Positions 30,035-38,156 of a DNA stretch of 38,776 bases are shown here, piece after piece. The position numbers were made by a program, and so were the translations under genes. Source of the DNA: an uncultured Lachnospiraceae bacterium (GTDB lineage Bacteria; Bacillota; Clostridia; Lachnospirales; Lachnospiraceae); assembly GCA_902803155.1 (NCBI GenBank), contig CADCOU010000203.1:1-38776 (forward strand). The letters run 5' to 3'. Position 1 is the stretch's first letter. Each line of letters opens with the position of its first letter. The notes beneath the pieces were generated by a model, which searched no databases, was not told the origin of the DNA, and saw nothing but the letters and a program-made list of their open reading frames with translations.

Positions 30035-31240
30035 ATGAGAAACGGTTTTACCACGGGAAGCTGCGCTGCGGCGGCAGCAAAGGCTGCGGCGTACATGCTG
30101 CTTGGAGGGAACAGGATATCCCGGATCACGATCGATACGCCGGCAGGGGTGAGGTACACCCCGCAGCTGGAGAATATCATGGTCGGGGAAGAGGCGGTCA
30201 GCTGCGGAGTGCGTAAGGACGCGGGAGATGACCCGGATATTACGGATGGTGCCCTGATCTGTGCGACTGTGCGGATCCTATCCGAAGATCCGGCCCGGGA
30301 TGGAACCGTCAGTTTCGGCACGCAGGAGGATACGGGAACCGGCATATTCCGGGATGAGAGCCGGATCTTCATAGAAGGCGGCGCAGGTGTGGGAACCGTT
30401 ACGCGTCCGGGGCTGGACCAGCCTGTCGGAAACGCGGCAATCAATTCTGTCCCCCGGCAGATGATCGAAAAAGAGATCAGGGAAGTCATGGATCTCTTTG
30501 ATTTCAGGGGCGTGCTGTCGGTGGAGATCTCTGTTCCCGGAGGTGCGGAACTGGCGCAGAAGACGTTCAATCCGAGGCTCGGAATAGTGGGAGGGATCTC
30601 CATAATCGGAACAACAGGCGTGGTGGAACCCATGAGCACGAGGGCGCTCCTGGAGACGATACGAACGGAACTGAACCAGGTGAAGGCGATGGGGGCGTCT
30701 GCCGTGGTCATCTCTCCCGGGAACTACGGGCTTGCGTTCATGAGGGAACGATACCGCTATGATCTGGATAAGGCGGTGAAGTGCTCCAACTACATCGGTG
30801 CTGCCATTGACATGGCAGCAGACCTGGGCTTTCAGGAGATGCTCCTGTGCGGACACGTCGGAAAGCTGATCAAGGTGTCGGGCGGGATCATGAATACGCA
30901 TTCCAGAGAGGCAGACTGCCGGATGGAACTGATGGCAGCGGCAGCGGCCCGGTGCGGCGCATCCGCCGGCACCCTGAGAGGGATCCTGGACAGTGTATCA
31001 ACGGAGGAAGCCTTCGAATACTGCCTGAAAGAGGGAATCGGGGAGCAGTGCTGCCGGTTCATCATGGAAAAGATCGAATACTATCTGAATAAGCGGGCGG
31101 GAGGCCGCCTGAAGATTCACTGTATCGTGTATTCCAACCGGTACGGACTGATGGGGGCGACCGAAGAGGCGCAGGCGTTCCTGGAAAAGATACAGGAGAC
31201 TGGCAGTCGGGAAGGAATAATCCTGGGGGAAAAAACATGA
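30035..31240 (+). CDS. cbiD: Cobalt-precorrin-5B C(1)-methyltransferase CbiD
   Basis: A 401-residue enzyme that methylates C-1 after ring contraction in the anaerobic route. MRNGFTTGSCAAAAAKAAAY is the family start; GVRKDAGDDPDITDGALI, GVGTVTRPGLDQPVGNAAIN, PRLGIVGGISIIGTTGVVEP and FQEMLLCGHVGKLIKVSGGI are conserved blocks. The frame is open far upstream inside cbiC; ATG 30035 with GTGAGG six bases before it is the start that matches the family. The stop overlaps the cbiF start (ATGA). Confidence 0.95.
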   Translation: MRNGFTTGSCAAAAAKAAAYMLLGGNRISRITIDTPAGVRYTPQLENIMVGEEAVSCGVRKDAGDDPDITDGALICATVRILSEDPARDGTVSFGTQEDTGTGIFRDESRIFIEGGAGVGTVTRPGLDQPVGNAAINSVPRQMIEKEIREVMDLFDFRGVLSVEISVPGGAELAQKTFNPRLGIVGGISIIGTTGVVEPMSTRALLETIRTELNQVKAMGASAVVISPGNYGLAFMRERYRYDLDKAVKCSNYIGAAIDMAADLGFQEMLLCGHVGKLIKVSGGIMNTHSREADCRMELMAAAAARCGASAGTLRGILDSVSTEEAFEYCLKEGIGEQCCRFIMEKIEYYLNKRAGGRLKIHCIVYSNRYGLMGATEEAQAFLEKIQETGSREGIILGEKT

Positions 31241-32007
31241 TTCATTTTGTGGGGGCAGGCCCCGGAGCGGTTGACCTGATCACGGTCAGGGGGATGGAAC
31301 TGATCAAATCGGCAGATGTGATCATCTACGCGGGGAGCCTGGTGAATCCGGAGCTTCTCGGGTATGCCCGGAAAGAAGCCGAGGTCTACAACAGCGCTCA
31401 TATGACACTGGAAGAAGTATGTGAAGTGATGAAGAGCGCAGAGGCTCAGGGCAGACAGGTCGTACGCCTCCATACGGGCGATGCCAGTATCTACGGGGCG
31501 GTCAGAGAACAGATGGACTACCTGGATTCCCTGTGCATCCCCTATGATTCCTGCCCGGGTGTCAGCGCCTGTTTCGGGGCGGCGGCAGGCCTGAACCTGG
31601 AATATACACTCCCGGGGGTCACACAGACACTGATCATAACGAGGCTGGAGGGCAGGACCCCGGTCCCGGAGGCAGAGCGGCTGGATACTCTGGCGTCACA
31701 TGGCGCATCGATGGCAGTCTACCTGAGCGCCGGGATGCTGGCCGAACTGTCAGCCCAGCTGATCCGGGGAGGATATTCCCCCGATACGCCTGCGGCCCTG
31801 GTATATAAGGCGAGCTGGCCGGAGGAGAAACAGCTGCTGTGCACGGTCAAAACCCTGGCGGAGACCGGCGAAAGACACGGCATCACAAAGACGGCAGTCG
31901 TTCTGGTCGGGGATGCCGTTGCACATACAGACTACAAGAGATCCATGTTGTATGATCCCGCGTATTCTACCGGATTCAGAAAGGCACAGACAGAGGGAAA
32001 GGCATGA
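31237..32007 (+). CDS. cbiF: Cobalt-precorrin-4 C(11)-methyltransferase
   Basis: A 256-residue SAM-dependent tetrapyrrole methylase. MIHFVGAGPGAVDLITVRGM is the first SAM loop; VIIYAGSLVNPELL, VVRLHTGDASIYGAVREQMD, the PGVSACFGAAAGLNLEYTLP segment and TRLEGRTPVP identify the CbiF/CobM branch. Starts on the cbiD stop codon and ends on the cbiG start codon, showing translational coupling on both sides. Confidence 0.96.
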   Translation: MIHFVGAGPGAVDLITVRGMELIKSADVIIYAGSLVNPELLGYARKEAEVYNSAHMTLEEVCEVMKSAEAQGRQVVRLHTGDASIYGAVREQMDYLDSLCIPYDSCPGVSACFGAAAGLNLEYTLPGVTQTLIITRLEGRTPVPEAERLDTLASHGASMAVYLSAGMLAELSAQLIRGGYSPDTPAALVYKASWPEEKQLLCTVKTLAETGERHGITKTAVVLVGDAVAHTDYKRSMLYDPAYSTGFRKAQTEGKA

Positions 32008-33029
32008 GAAAAAAGGCAATCTGTTTTACCCTCAGGGGAAAGCGTGTGATAGAACGGATCAATCAGGGTCTTGCAGAGCTTGGAACCGAACCGGCGGAAG
32101 CATATATCTCCATGAGAGAGGAAGCGGAAACGGACGGGTTTTTCAAAGATGGTTTTATCAGGGTCACGGAACCGCTGGCTGACTGGGTGAGGATTCATTT
32201 CCGGTCCGGCTGCGCCATCCTGTTTATCGGCGCTGCCGGGATCGCGGTCAGGGCATTGACGGGGCTGCCTTCCGACAAGCTCATCGACAGCCCGGTGATC
32301 GTGATCGATGACAACGGCCGGTATGTGATCCCCATTCTGTCCGGACATGCAGGAGGGGCCAACAAGCTTGCCATCTTACTGGCGTCCGTGCTGGGCGCCG
32401 AGCCGGTCATCACCACATCTACGGATATCAACGATGCGTTCTCAGTGGATATGTTCGCGGCGGAGAACCGTCTTGAGATCTTGAACAGAGAGGGGATCAG
32501 GCAGGTTTCTGCCAAAGCGCTGGAGGGGAAGAGCATCACGCTTTCTATCAGGGATTATCCTCCGAAGGGGCCGGTGGATATCATCGTCGCGGATGATACG
32601 GACGCGGAGTATTCCCTGCTCCTGAAACCCAGGAGATATACCGTCGGCCTGGGTATGAAGAGAGATACGGAGGAAGAGGCGCTGGAGGGCTTTTTTCTCA
32701 AAACGCTGGAGATGGCAGACCTCAGACCGGAAGATGTCTACGCGATTTGCACGATCGATCTGAAGGAAAATGAGCCGGCGCTCACAGCGCTCCGGGACAG
32801 ATACCGGATCCCGGTCCTCACATTTGACAGAGAACTGCTCGCAAAGGCGGAAGGTACTTTCACGGCGTCGGAGTTCGTACAGAAGGTGACAGGGGTCGAT
32901 AATGTATGTGAGCGTGCCGCGGTAATGGGAGCAGGAGGACATGCGGAACTCGTTCTCCGGAAACAGTCGGAGAACGGGATGACAATGGCAATAGCGCGAA
33001 GGAATGTGACAGCCCTTTCGGCATTCTGA
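32004..33029 (+). CDS. cbiG: Cobalt-precorrin-5A hydrolase CbiG
   Basis: A 341-residue protein that opens the delta-lactone and releases acetaldehyde in ring contraction. The N-terminal part has FIGAAGIAVRALTGLPSDKL and VIDDNGRYVIPILSGHAGGA, both characteristic; SVDMFAAENRLEI ends that domain. The C-terminal domain (about 215-335) has YTVGLGMKRDT, ICTIDLKENEPAL and ERAAVMGAGGHAELVLRKQS. Full two-domain form. A 40-base gap with GGGAGAG precedes cbiH. Confidence 0.94.
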   Translation: MRKKAICFTLRGKRVIERINQGLAELGTEPAEAYISMREEAETDGFFKDGFIRVTEPLADWVRIHFRSGCAILFIGAAGIAVRALTGLPSDKLIDSPVIVIDDNGRYVIPILSGHAGGANKLAILLASVLGAEPVITTSTDINDAFSVDMFAAENRLEILNREGIRQVSAKALEGKSITLSIRDYPPKGPVDIIVADDTDAEYSLLLKPRRYTVGLGMKRDTEEEALEGFFLKTLEMADLRPEDVYAICTIDLKENEPALTALRDRYRIPVLTFDRELLAKAEGTFTASEFVQKVTGVDNVCERAAVMGAGGHAELVLRKQSENGMTMAIARRNVTALSAF

Positions 33030-33069
33030 AGAAAATGCCTGAAATGGTTTCGCGTAAGAGGGAGAGATC

Positions 33070-33798
33070 ATGGGAAAAATCTATGTAGTCGGGATCGGAC
33101 CCGGAGACCGTCTCATGATGACGATGCAGGCAAGGGAAGCGCTCGACCGGAGTGATGTCATAGCCGGTTATAAGACCTATACAGATCTGATCCGCGAGGA
33201 ATATCCCGACCGGGAATTCTACGAGAACGGCATGAAAGGCGAGACAGAGCGCTGCCGGAAGTGCATCGGATATGCGAAGGAAGGCAGAACCGTCGCGCTT
33301 ATCTGCAGCGGTGATCCCGGCGTGTACGGGATGGCTTCCCCTCTGCTTTTGATCGCGCAGCAGGAGGGGTTTGACGAGATCGAGATCATCCCGGGTGTGA
33401 CGGCAGCGCTGAGCGGGGCTGCCGTTCTGGGAGCGCCTCTCGGCCACGATTTCTGTGTGATCAGCCTGAGCGACCTGCTGACCCCGTGGGAGCAGATAGA
33501 GAAAAGGCTCCTGTGCGCGGCGGAAGGAGACTTCTGCATCGCGATCTACAATCCGTCCAGCAGCAGAAGAGCGGATCACCTGAGGAAGGCGTGTGAGATC
33601 CTGCTGACCCGGCTGCCTGCGGACACGGCCTGCGGATATGTCCGGAATATCGGAAGAGAAGGAACTCAGAGGAAGGTCTGCCTGCTGAAGGAGCTTGCCC
33701 GGGAAGAGACCGATATGTTTACGACCGTGTTCATCGGCAACTCACAGACGAAGATCAGCGGCGGGAAACTGATCACACCCAGAGGATACAGGCTATGA
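33070..33798 (+). CDS. cbiH: Cobalt-factor-III/precorrin-3B C(17)-methyltransferase
   Basis: A 242-residue SAM-dependent methylase that adds the C-17 methyl group and drives ring contraction. YVVGIGPGDRLMMTMQAREA is the SAM loop; SDVIAGYKTYTDL, ALICSGDPGVYGMASPLLLI, IEIIPGVTAALSGAAVLGAP, HDFCVISLSDLLTPW and FCIAIYNPSSSRRADHL are typical for CbiH/CobJ. The start of the next gene overlaps the stop (ATGA). Confidence 0.96.
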   Translation: MGKIYVVGIGPGDRLMMTMQAREALDRSDVIAGYKTYTDLIREEYPDREFYENGMKGETERCRKCIGYAKEGRTVALICSGDPGVYGMASPLLLIAQQEGFDEIEIIPGVTAALSGAAVLGAPLGHDFCVISLSDLLTPWEQIEKRLLCAAEGDFCIAIYNPSSSRRADHLRKACEILLTRLPADTACGYVRNIGREGTQRKVCLLKELAREETDMFTTVFIGNSQTKISGGKLITPRGYRL

Positions 33799-35795
33799 GA
33801 AAGATCGCTGTTTTTTCCGGAACAACGGAGGGGCGGGAACTGTCCTGCCTGCTGGGAGAACGGTCGGTTCCCCACATCGTATGCGTAGCAGGGGAATACG
33901 GCAGGGAGATGATGTCTCCGGACCCGTGTGTTTCCCTTCATGTGGGGCGCATGGATGCGGAAGAGATGACAGAATATCTGAGATCAGAAGGCTTTGGCGC
34001 TGAGGATCTGGTGATCGACGCCACACACCCCTATGCCGGGGACGCCACCCGCAATATCAGGGAAGCGGCAGAGGTGCTGGGATGTATATACCGCAGGGTC
34101 GTCAGGAAGCAGGGAGAGATACCGGCCGCCGGGGCTGTCCGGTATACGGATATGGACAGCTGTGCCCGGGCGCTGGAGCATACAGAGGGAAATATCCTTC
34201 TCACCACCGGCAGTAAAGAATTGCCTGCTTATTGCAGACTTGTGTCGGATGAGACCCGGCAGAGGACTTATGTAAGGGTACTTCCTGCGGCGGAGAGCAT
34301 CCGCCTGTGCGGTGAAGAGGGGATCCGCTCCGATCATATTATCGCGATGCATGGCCCTTTCTCCCTCGAACTGAACCGCGCGATCATCGATCAGTATGAG
34401 ATCCGGCATCTGGTCACAAAAGAGAGCGGAGAAAAGGGAGGTTTTCAGGAAAAAGCGGAAGCCGCCCTGCAGGCAGGTGCCTGTGTGCATGTGATCGCAA
34501 GGCCCCTGTCAGAGGAAGGATGGGATGTCCGGGAAGTCCTCCGCGAGATACTTGGCGGGGAAGAGACTCCCGGAGAGAACGGGATGCAGATCACGCTTGC
34601 GGGACTCGGCATGGGAGATGAAGCGTGCCGGACACTGGAAGTCAGGGATGCGGTCAGGGATGCGGATATCGTGTTCGGCGCTGCCCGGCTGCTTCGTGAT
34701 ATTCACGCCCGGAAGAAGTACGACATGTACAGGGCTGCTGAGATCATACCGGTGCTGGAGCGGGAGAAACCGCACAGAGCGGTAATCGTCTTCTCCGGGG
34801 ATACGGGATTCTGCAGCGGGGCCGGGGCAATGCTGGAAGCGCTCCGAAGCTGGAACAGGGATGTACAGGTCCGGGTCCTTCCGGGGATATCCTCCTTTTC
34901 CTATCTTGCCGCAAGGCTCAAGGAGCACTATGATGACGCGGCGCTGTTTAGTCTTCACGGAAAGGATATTGAAAATGAGGCGCAAAAACTTGCCGGAGAG
35001 GTCCGGTATCATGCGCGCACCTTCGTGCTTTTGTCCGGGCCTGACGATATCCGCACTGTAGCAGGACATCTGACCGGTATAGGGACAGACATACAGATCT
35101 GCGCAGGCATCGATCTGTCATACGGGGGAGAGCGGATCGACCGCATGAACCTTGAGAAGGCGCTCACCTATGATGCGCAGGGCATCGCTTCGATCCTGAT
35201 CTTCAATCCGAACCCGGAGAGAAGGCCGCTGTTCCCGGTCAGGAAAGATGCGGAGTTTACACGGGACAGGGTCCCCATGACGAAGGAATGCATCCGGCAT
35301 GAGAGCATCGTACGACTTGGGCTCAGGGAGAGGGATGTGATCTGTGACATCGGCGGAGGAACCGGTTCGGTGGCGATCGAGGCAGCGTCGATTCACCCGA
35401 GCCTCCGGGTATATACCATTGAGAAGAAACCGGAAGCAGCGGAACTGATCAGGGAGAATATCCGAAAACTGCAGACAGGCAATGTCACAGTCATCGAAGG
35501 AGATGCGCTGGAAGAACTGGACCATCTTCCGGAACCAGACTGTGTGTTTGTCGGCGGAAGCGGCGGCGAACTGAGACAGATCGTGGAGCTTCTGAACAGA
35601 AAGAAAAAAGGGATCCGGTATGTGGTCAATGCGGTGAGCCTTGAGACTATGGAAGAAGTCCGGAAGATACTGGAGACTTACAATCCCGTGGAGCAGAGCA
35701 CAGTCCTGCTGTCCGTAAGCGATATACAGAAAGCAGGGGAGTATCACATGATGCATGCACACAATCCGGTAGCGATCTTCTCGTTTACGATCTGA
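33795..35795 (+). CDS. CbiJ-CbiE-CbiT triple fusion (precorrin-6 reductase and C5/C15 methyltransferase)
   Basis: A 666-residue protein joining three consecutive steps. Residues 1-260 are CbiJ, the NADH-dependent cobalt-precorrin-6A reductase (IAVFSGTTEGRELSCLL, VIDATHPYAGDATRNI, NILLTTGSKELPAY, VTKESGEKGGFQEKAEAA). Residues about 264-475 are CbiE, the C-5 methylase (ITLAGLGMGDEACRTLEVRD, DIVFGAARLL, VIVFSGDTGFCSGAGAML, VLPGISSFSYLAARL). Residues about 480-666 are CbiT, the C-15 methylase and decarboxylase (MTKECIRHESIVRLGLRERD, DIGGGTGSVAIEAA, DCVFVGGSGGELRQIV). CbiE-CbiT fusion is well known (CobL); a CbiJ head on it is less common. No internal start with a strong ribosome site was seen, so one polypeptide is expected. 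Confidence 0.93.
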   Translation: MRKIAVFSGTTEGRELSCLLGERSVPHIVCVAGEYGREMMSPDPCVSLHVGRMDAEEMTEYLRSEGFGAEDLVIDATHPYAGDATRNIREAAEVLGCIYRRVVRKQGEIPAAGAVRYTDMDSCARALEHTEGNILLTTGSKELPAYCRLVSDETRQRTYVRVLPAAESIRLCGEEGIRSDHIIAMHGPFSLELNRAIIDQYEIRHLVTKESGEKGGFQEKAEAALQAGACVHVIARPLSEEGWDVREVLREILGGEETPGENGMQITLAGLGMGDEACRTLEVRDAVRDADIVFGAARLLRDIHARKKYDMYRAAEIIPVLEREKPHRAVIVFSGDTGFCSGAGAMLEALRSWNRDVQVRVLPGISSFSYLAARLKEHYDDAALFSLHGKDIENEAQKLAGEVRYHARTFVLLSGPDDIRTVAGHLTGIGTDIQICAGIDLSYGGERIDRMNLEKALTYDAQGIASILIFNPNPERRPLFPVRKDAEFTRDRVPMTKECIRHESIVRLGLRERDVICDIGGGTGSVAIEAASIHPSLRVYTIEKKPEAAELIRENIRKLQTGNVTVIEGDALEELDHLPEPDCVFVGGSGGELRQIVELLNRKKKGIRYVVNAVSLETMEEVRKILETYNPVEQSTVLLSVSDIQKAGEYHMMHAHNPVAIFSFTI

Positions 35796-35814
35796 TGGAG
35801 GTCAGGAAACACAG

Positions 35815-37302
35815 ATGAAGAGTGACGGTCGTACAACAGGAAATCCCTCAGAGAGCAGGGGAGTGAACAGGGTACTGATAGCCGGCCTGAAGAGCCACAG
35901 CGGTAAGACCCTGGTCACCTGTGCGCTTCTGGAAACTCTCCGAAGAAGGAAGCTGGATCCGGCTTCCTTCAAATGCGGCCCGGACTACATCGATCCGATG
36001 TTCCATGAGAGAGTCCTCGGGATCGAATGTAAAAATCTGGATACTTATTTTGCAGGCACTGACGGCGTCAGACGACTGGTCGCGGAGTGCTGCCGCAGAT
36101 ATGCGGTGATAGAAGGCGTCATGGGGATATATGACGGCGCCGACGTGGGAGGCCTTGCCGGCTCGAGCTATGAGATCGCCGCAGCTACCTCATCCCCGGT
36201 CATCCTTGTCGTGGATGCATCCGGTATCGGGAGGACCGCCCTGTCGCTGATCAGGGGAATTCTTGAGGACGATTCAGAACATCTGATCAGGGGGCTGATC
36301 CTGAACCGGTGCCCTTCAGGATATTACACAAGACTGAAGCCTGTTCTGGCGACAGAGTTCCGGAAGGGCGGATACAATGTCCGGATCCTCGGAGCAATCC
36401 CGACAGAAGAAGATATCCGGCTGGAGAGCAGGCACCTGGGACTGATACTTCCCGGAGAAGTAGAGGATATCAGGGATAAGATCCGGAGAGCGGCGGACCT
36501 TCTGGAAGAGCATGTGGATGTAGGCGGGATCCTGGAGCTGATGAGGGAAGCAGGCAGTGGGCAGTCTGAATGTCGCAGCGCGGAGGATCAGGAATCAGTT
36601 CCGCTGCAGTCGGTATCTGACACGTGCCGCCGGCAGTCAGCATTCTCCGCCGGGAGATATCTTACGCTCGCGGTTGCCCGGGATGAAGCGTTCTGCTTCT
36701 ACTACAAAGAGAATCTGGAAATGTTCAGGAGAAGAGGCGTGAAGATACGCTGGTTTTCCCCCCTGCATGACCGGGAGATTCCGGAGGATGCAGACGGACT
36801 TCTTCTTGGGGGAGGATATCCGGAAAATCATCTTGAGGAACTCAGCCGGAACAGGTCCATGCTGGAATCGGTAAGGAAAGCGGCAGACAGGGGGCTTCCA
36901 AGCCTTGCGGAATGCGGGGGTTTCATGTACCTTCACAGGACAGTCGAAGACATGGACGGGAGACGATATGAGATGGTCGGGGCTGTGGATGGAGAATGCA
37001 GATATGCAGGGCATCTTGTCCGATTCGGGTATATGGAGATCGAGGCTGTAAATGAGAAGGAGGGACCTGCGGATCAGCTGCCTGAGAGCCTGGTCGGGAT
37101 GAGAGGACACGAATTTCATTATTATGACAGCACCTGTAACGGAAACGTCTGTACTGCGGGAAAGCCATACCGCGATACAAAATGGAACTGTATCGTTGCC
37201 GGAAACAACGGGATATGGGGATTTCCGCATTTTTACTACGGATCGGACAGCAGATTCGTTGACCGGTTTATATCCAGAATGAAGAAGATGGCAGACAGGT
37301 AA
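35815..37302 (+). CDS. cbiA: Cobyrinate a,c-diamide synthase
   Basis: A 495-residue ATP- and glutamine-dependent amidase acting on the a and c carboxylates of cobyrinate. N-terminal ATP domain: VLIAGLKSHSGKTLVTCALL (P-loop), SFKCGPDYIDPMFHERVLG, VIEGVMGIYDGADV. The glutaminase half starts near 285: FCFYYKENLEMF, DGLLLGGGYPENHLEELS and the catalytic Cys in SLAECGGFMYLH; GMRGHEFHYYDS and GIWGFPHFYYGS lie near the end. A low-complexity linker (about 242-282, Gln/Ser/Arg rich) separates the halves. Last gene of the operon, 19 bases after the triple fusion with a GGAGG/AGGA ribosome site and followed by a terminator. Confidence 0.96.
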   Translation: MKSDGRTTGNPSESRGVNRVLIAGLKSHSGKTLVTCALLETLRRRKLDPASFKCGPDYIDPMFHERVLGIECKNLDTYFAGTDGVRRLVAECCRRYAVIEGVMGIYDGADVGGLAGSSYEIAAATSSPVILVVDASGIGRTALSLIRGILEDDSEHLIRGLILNRCPSGYYTRLKPVLATEFRKGGYNVRILGAIPTEEDIRLESRHLGLILPGEVEDIRDKIRRAADLLEEHVDVGGILELMREAGSGQSECRSAEDQESVPLQSVSDTCRRQSAFSAGRYLTLAVARDEAFCFYYKENLEMFRRRGVKIRWFSPLHDREIPEDADGLLLGGGYPENHLEELSRNRSMLESVRKAADRGLPSLAECGGFMYLHRTVEDMDGRRYEMVGAVDGECRYAGHLVRFGYMEIEAVNEKEGPADQLPESLVGMRGHEFHYYDSTCNGNVCTAGKPYRDTKWNCIVAGNNGIWGFPHFYYGSDSRFVDRFISRMKKMADR

Positions 37303-37340
37303 TCACAGAATCAAGAGAGTTTACATTACGCATTCATAGC

Positions 37341-37376
37341 GGCAGGGCCTGAAAAGGTCCTGTCGTTTCTTTTTAT
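37341..37376 (+). terminator. Terminator at the end of the cobalamin operon
   Basis: CGGCAGGGCCT (37341-37351) pairs with AGGTCCTGTCG (37356-37366) with two wobble pairs, GAAA loop, then TTTCTTTTTA. It closes the unit that began near 17260. Confidence 0.9.
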
Positions 37377-37384
37377 CCGGATGG

Positions 37385-37413
37385 TTGCAAAACAAGAAAA
37401 GGTCGTGTATACT
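37385..37413 (+). promoter_or_regulatory. Promoter of the PNPOx-like / FTR1 unit
   Basis: TTGCAA (37385-37390), a 17-base spacer and TATACT (37408-37413). Transcription would start near 37420, leaving a leader of about 170 bases. Confidence 0.7.
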
Positions 37414-37419
37414 ATCAAA

Positions 37420-37591
37420 GGTTATAAGATACTAACTTGTGATGCATAATTCTATCGAATGGTTGGCATAACTACCAAATAGTTGAAGCAACTTGTCAAA
37501 GATAGGAGTTCTAACCGAAGGCCGCTTAGCCTTACAGCGGCTCGCCTTCACAGATATGCATTCAGAAGAATGATTTCAGGGAGGGATCCAC
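37420..37591 (+). promoter_or_regulatory. Structured leader RNA of unknown class
   Basis: The leader between promoter and GTG 37592 can fold into a branched structure. P1: 37440-37447 (TGATGCAT) with 37556-37564 (ATGCATTCA, one bulge). Inside: P2 TTCTATC (37450-37456) with GATAGGA (37501-37507), enclosing TTGG/CCAA (37463-37466, 37475-37478) and AGTTG/CAACT (37481-37485, 37489-37493). Next, GAAG-GCCGCT (37517-37526) with AGCGGC...CTTC (37536-37549). GGTTA (37420-37424) can also pair with TAACC (37512-37516), a possible competing or pseudoknot helix. There is no T-run before the gene, so control of translation is more likely than termination. It lacks the conserved boxes of cobalamin, FMN, TPP, SAM, c-di-GMP or T-box RNAs that I know. 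Confidence 0.5.
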
Positions 37592-38107
37592 GTGTTTAGA
37601 AAATGTCTGATTCTTGTATTCGCTGTCTGCTTATCATGTGCAGGGGCTGCAACAGCAGCTGAAAAACCGGAGACGGAAGCTGCAGAGACCGACGCGGTCT
37701 CCGGAGCGTCTGTGATGGATTATTATGGTGACTTCGGAATCTACGGAGATGATCTGATGGACGCAGTCAATGGTCCCAGCGGCTCCTATGTCGTGTCGAC
37801 TGTGAATGAGGACGGAACTCCGCAGGTGGGATTCTTCGTTTATTCCATGCTGAAGGATGGGGATACCTATTATCTCCAGCTGGGGCTGGCAGAGAACCAG
37901 ACACGCGCAAACCTGGAAAGAACAGGGCTGGCGATGGCATTGTACGCGGCAAATCCGGAGGAAGATGCGAACGCACAATACGCAGTTGCCGGCGCCAGGA
38001 TGGGCCTGGAACTGGTCACGGATGAAGAACTGATCGGGAAGCTGAACACCTCAGGTTATGACACGGCGATGTTCTGCGAGGTGAAGTGGATCAGGTCTCT
38101 GGGCTGA
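37592..38107 (+). CDS. Exported PNPOx-like FMN-binding split-barrel protein
   Basis: A 171-residue protein. Residues 1-23 are a signal peptide ending ATAA, with cleavage before EKP likely; the CLSC near it is not a convincing lipobox. Residues about 45-170 look like a pyridoxamine-5'-phosphate-oxidase-type split barrel: SYVVSTVNEDGTPQVGFFVY, YLQLGLAENQTRANLERTGL and AVAGARMGLELVTDEE fit the FMN-binding strands (T.nxDGxPxv, NxxTxxNl, hxvxGxR). An extracytoplasmic flavoprotein could pass electrons, for example to ferric iron, given the FTR1 gene 49 bases downstream; that role is inferred. Start is GTG 37592 with GGGAGGG seven bases upstream; no ATG in frame near it. Confidence 0.78.
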   Translation: MFRKCLILVFAVCLSCAGAATAAEKPETEAAETDAVSGASVMDYYGDFGIYGDDLMDAVNGPSGSYVVSTVNEDGTPQVGFFVYSMLKDGDTYYLQLGLAENQTRANLERTGLAMALYAANPEEDANAQYAVAGARMGLELVTDEELIGKLNTSGYDTAMFCEVKWIRSLG

Positions 38108-38156
38108 TACGGCAGTAACTGAGAGTGGTCCCTTATATGGAAAAGAGGAAATGGAA

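Noticed and set aside
29617..30711. 364-codon open frame on the minus strand
   Set aside because: Antisense to cbiC and cbiD, both firmly identified; composition is typical of shadow frames.
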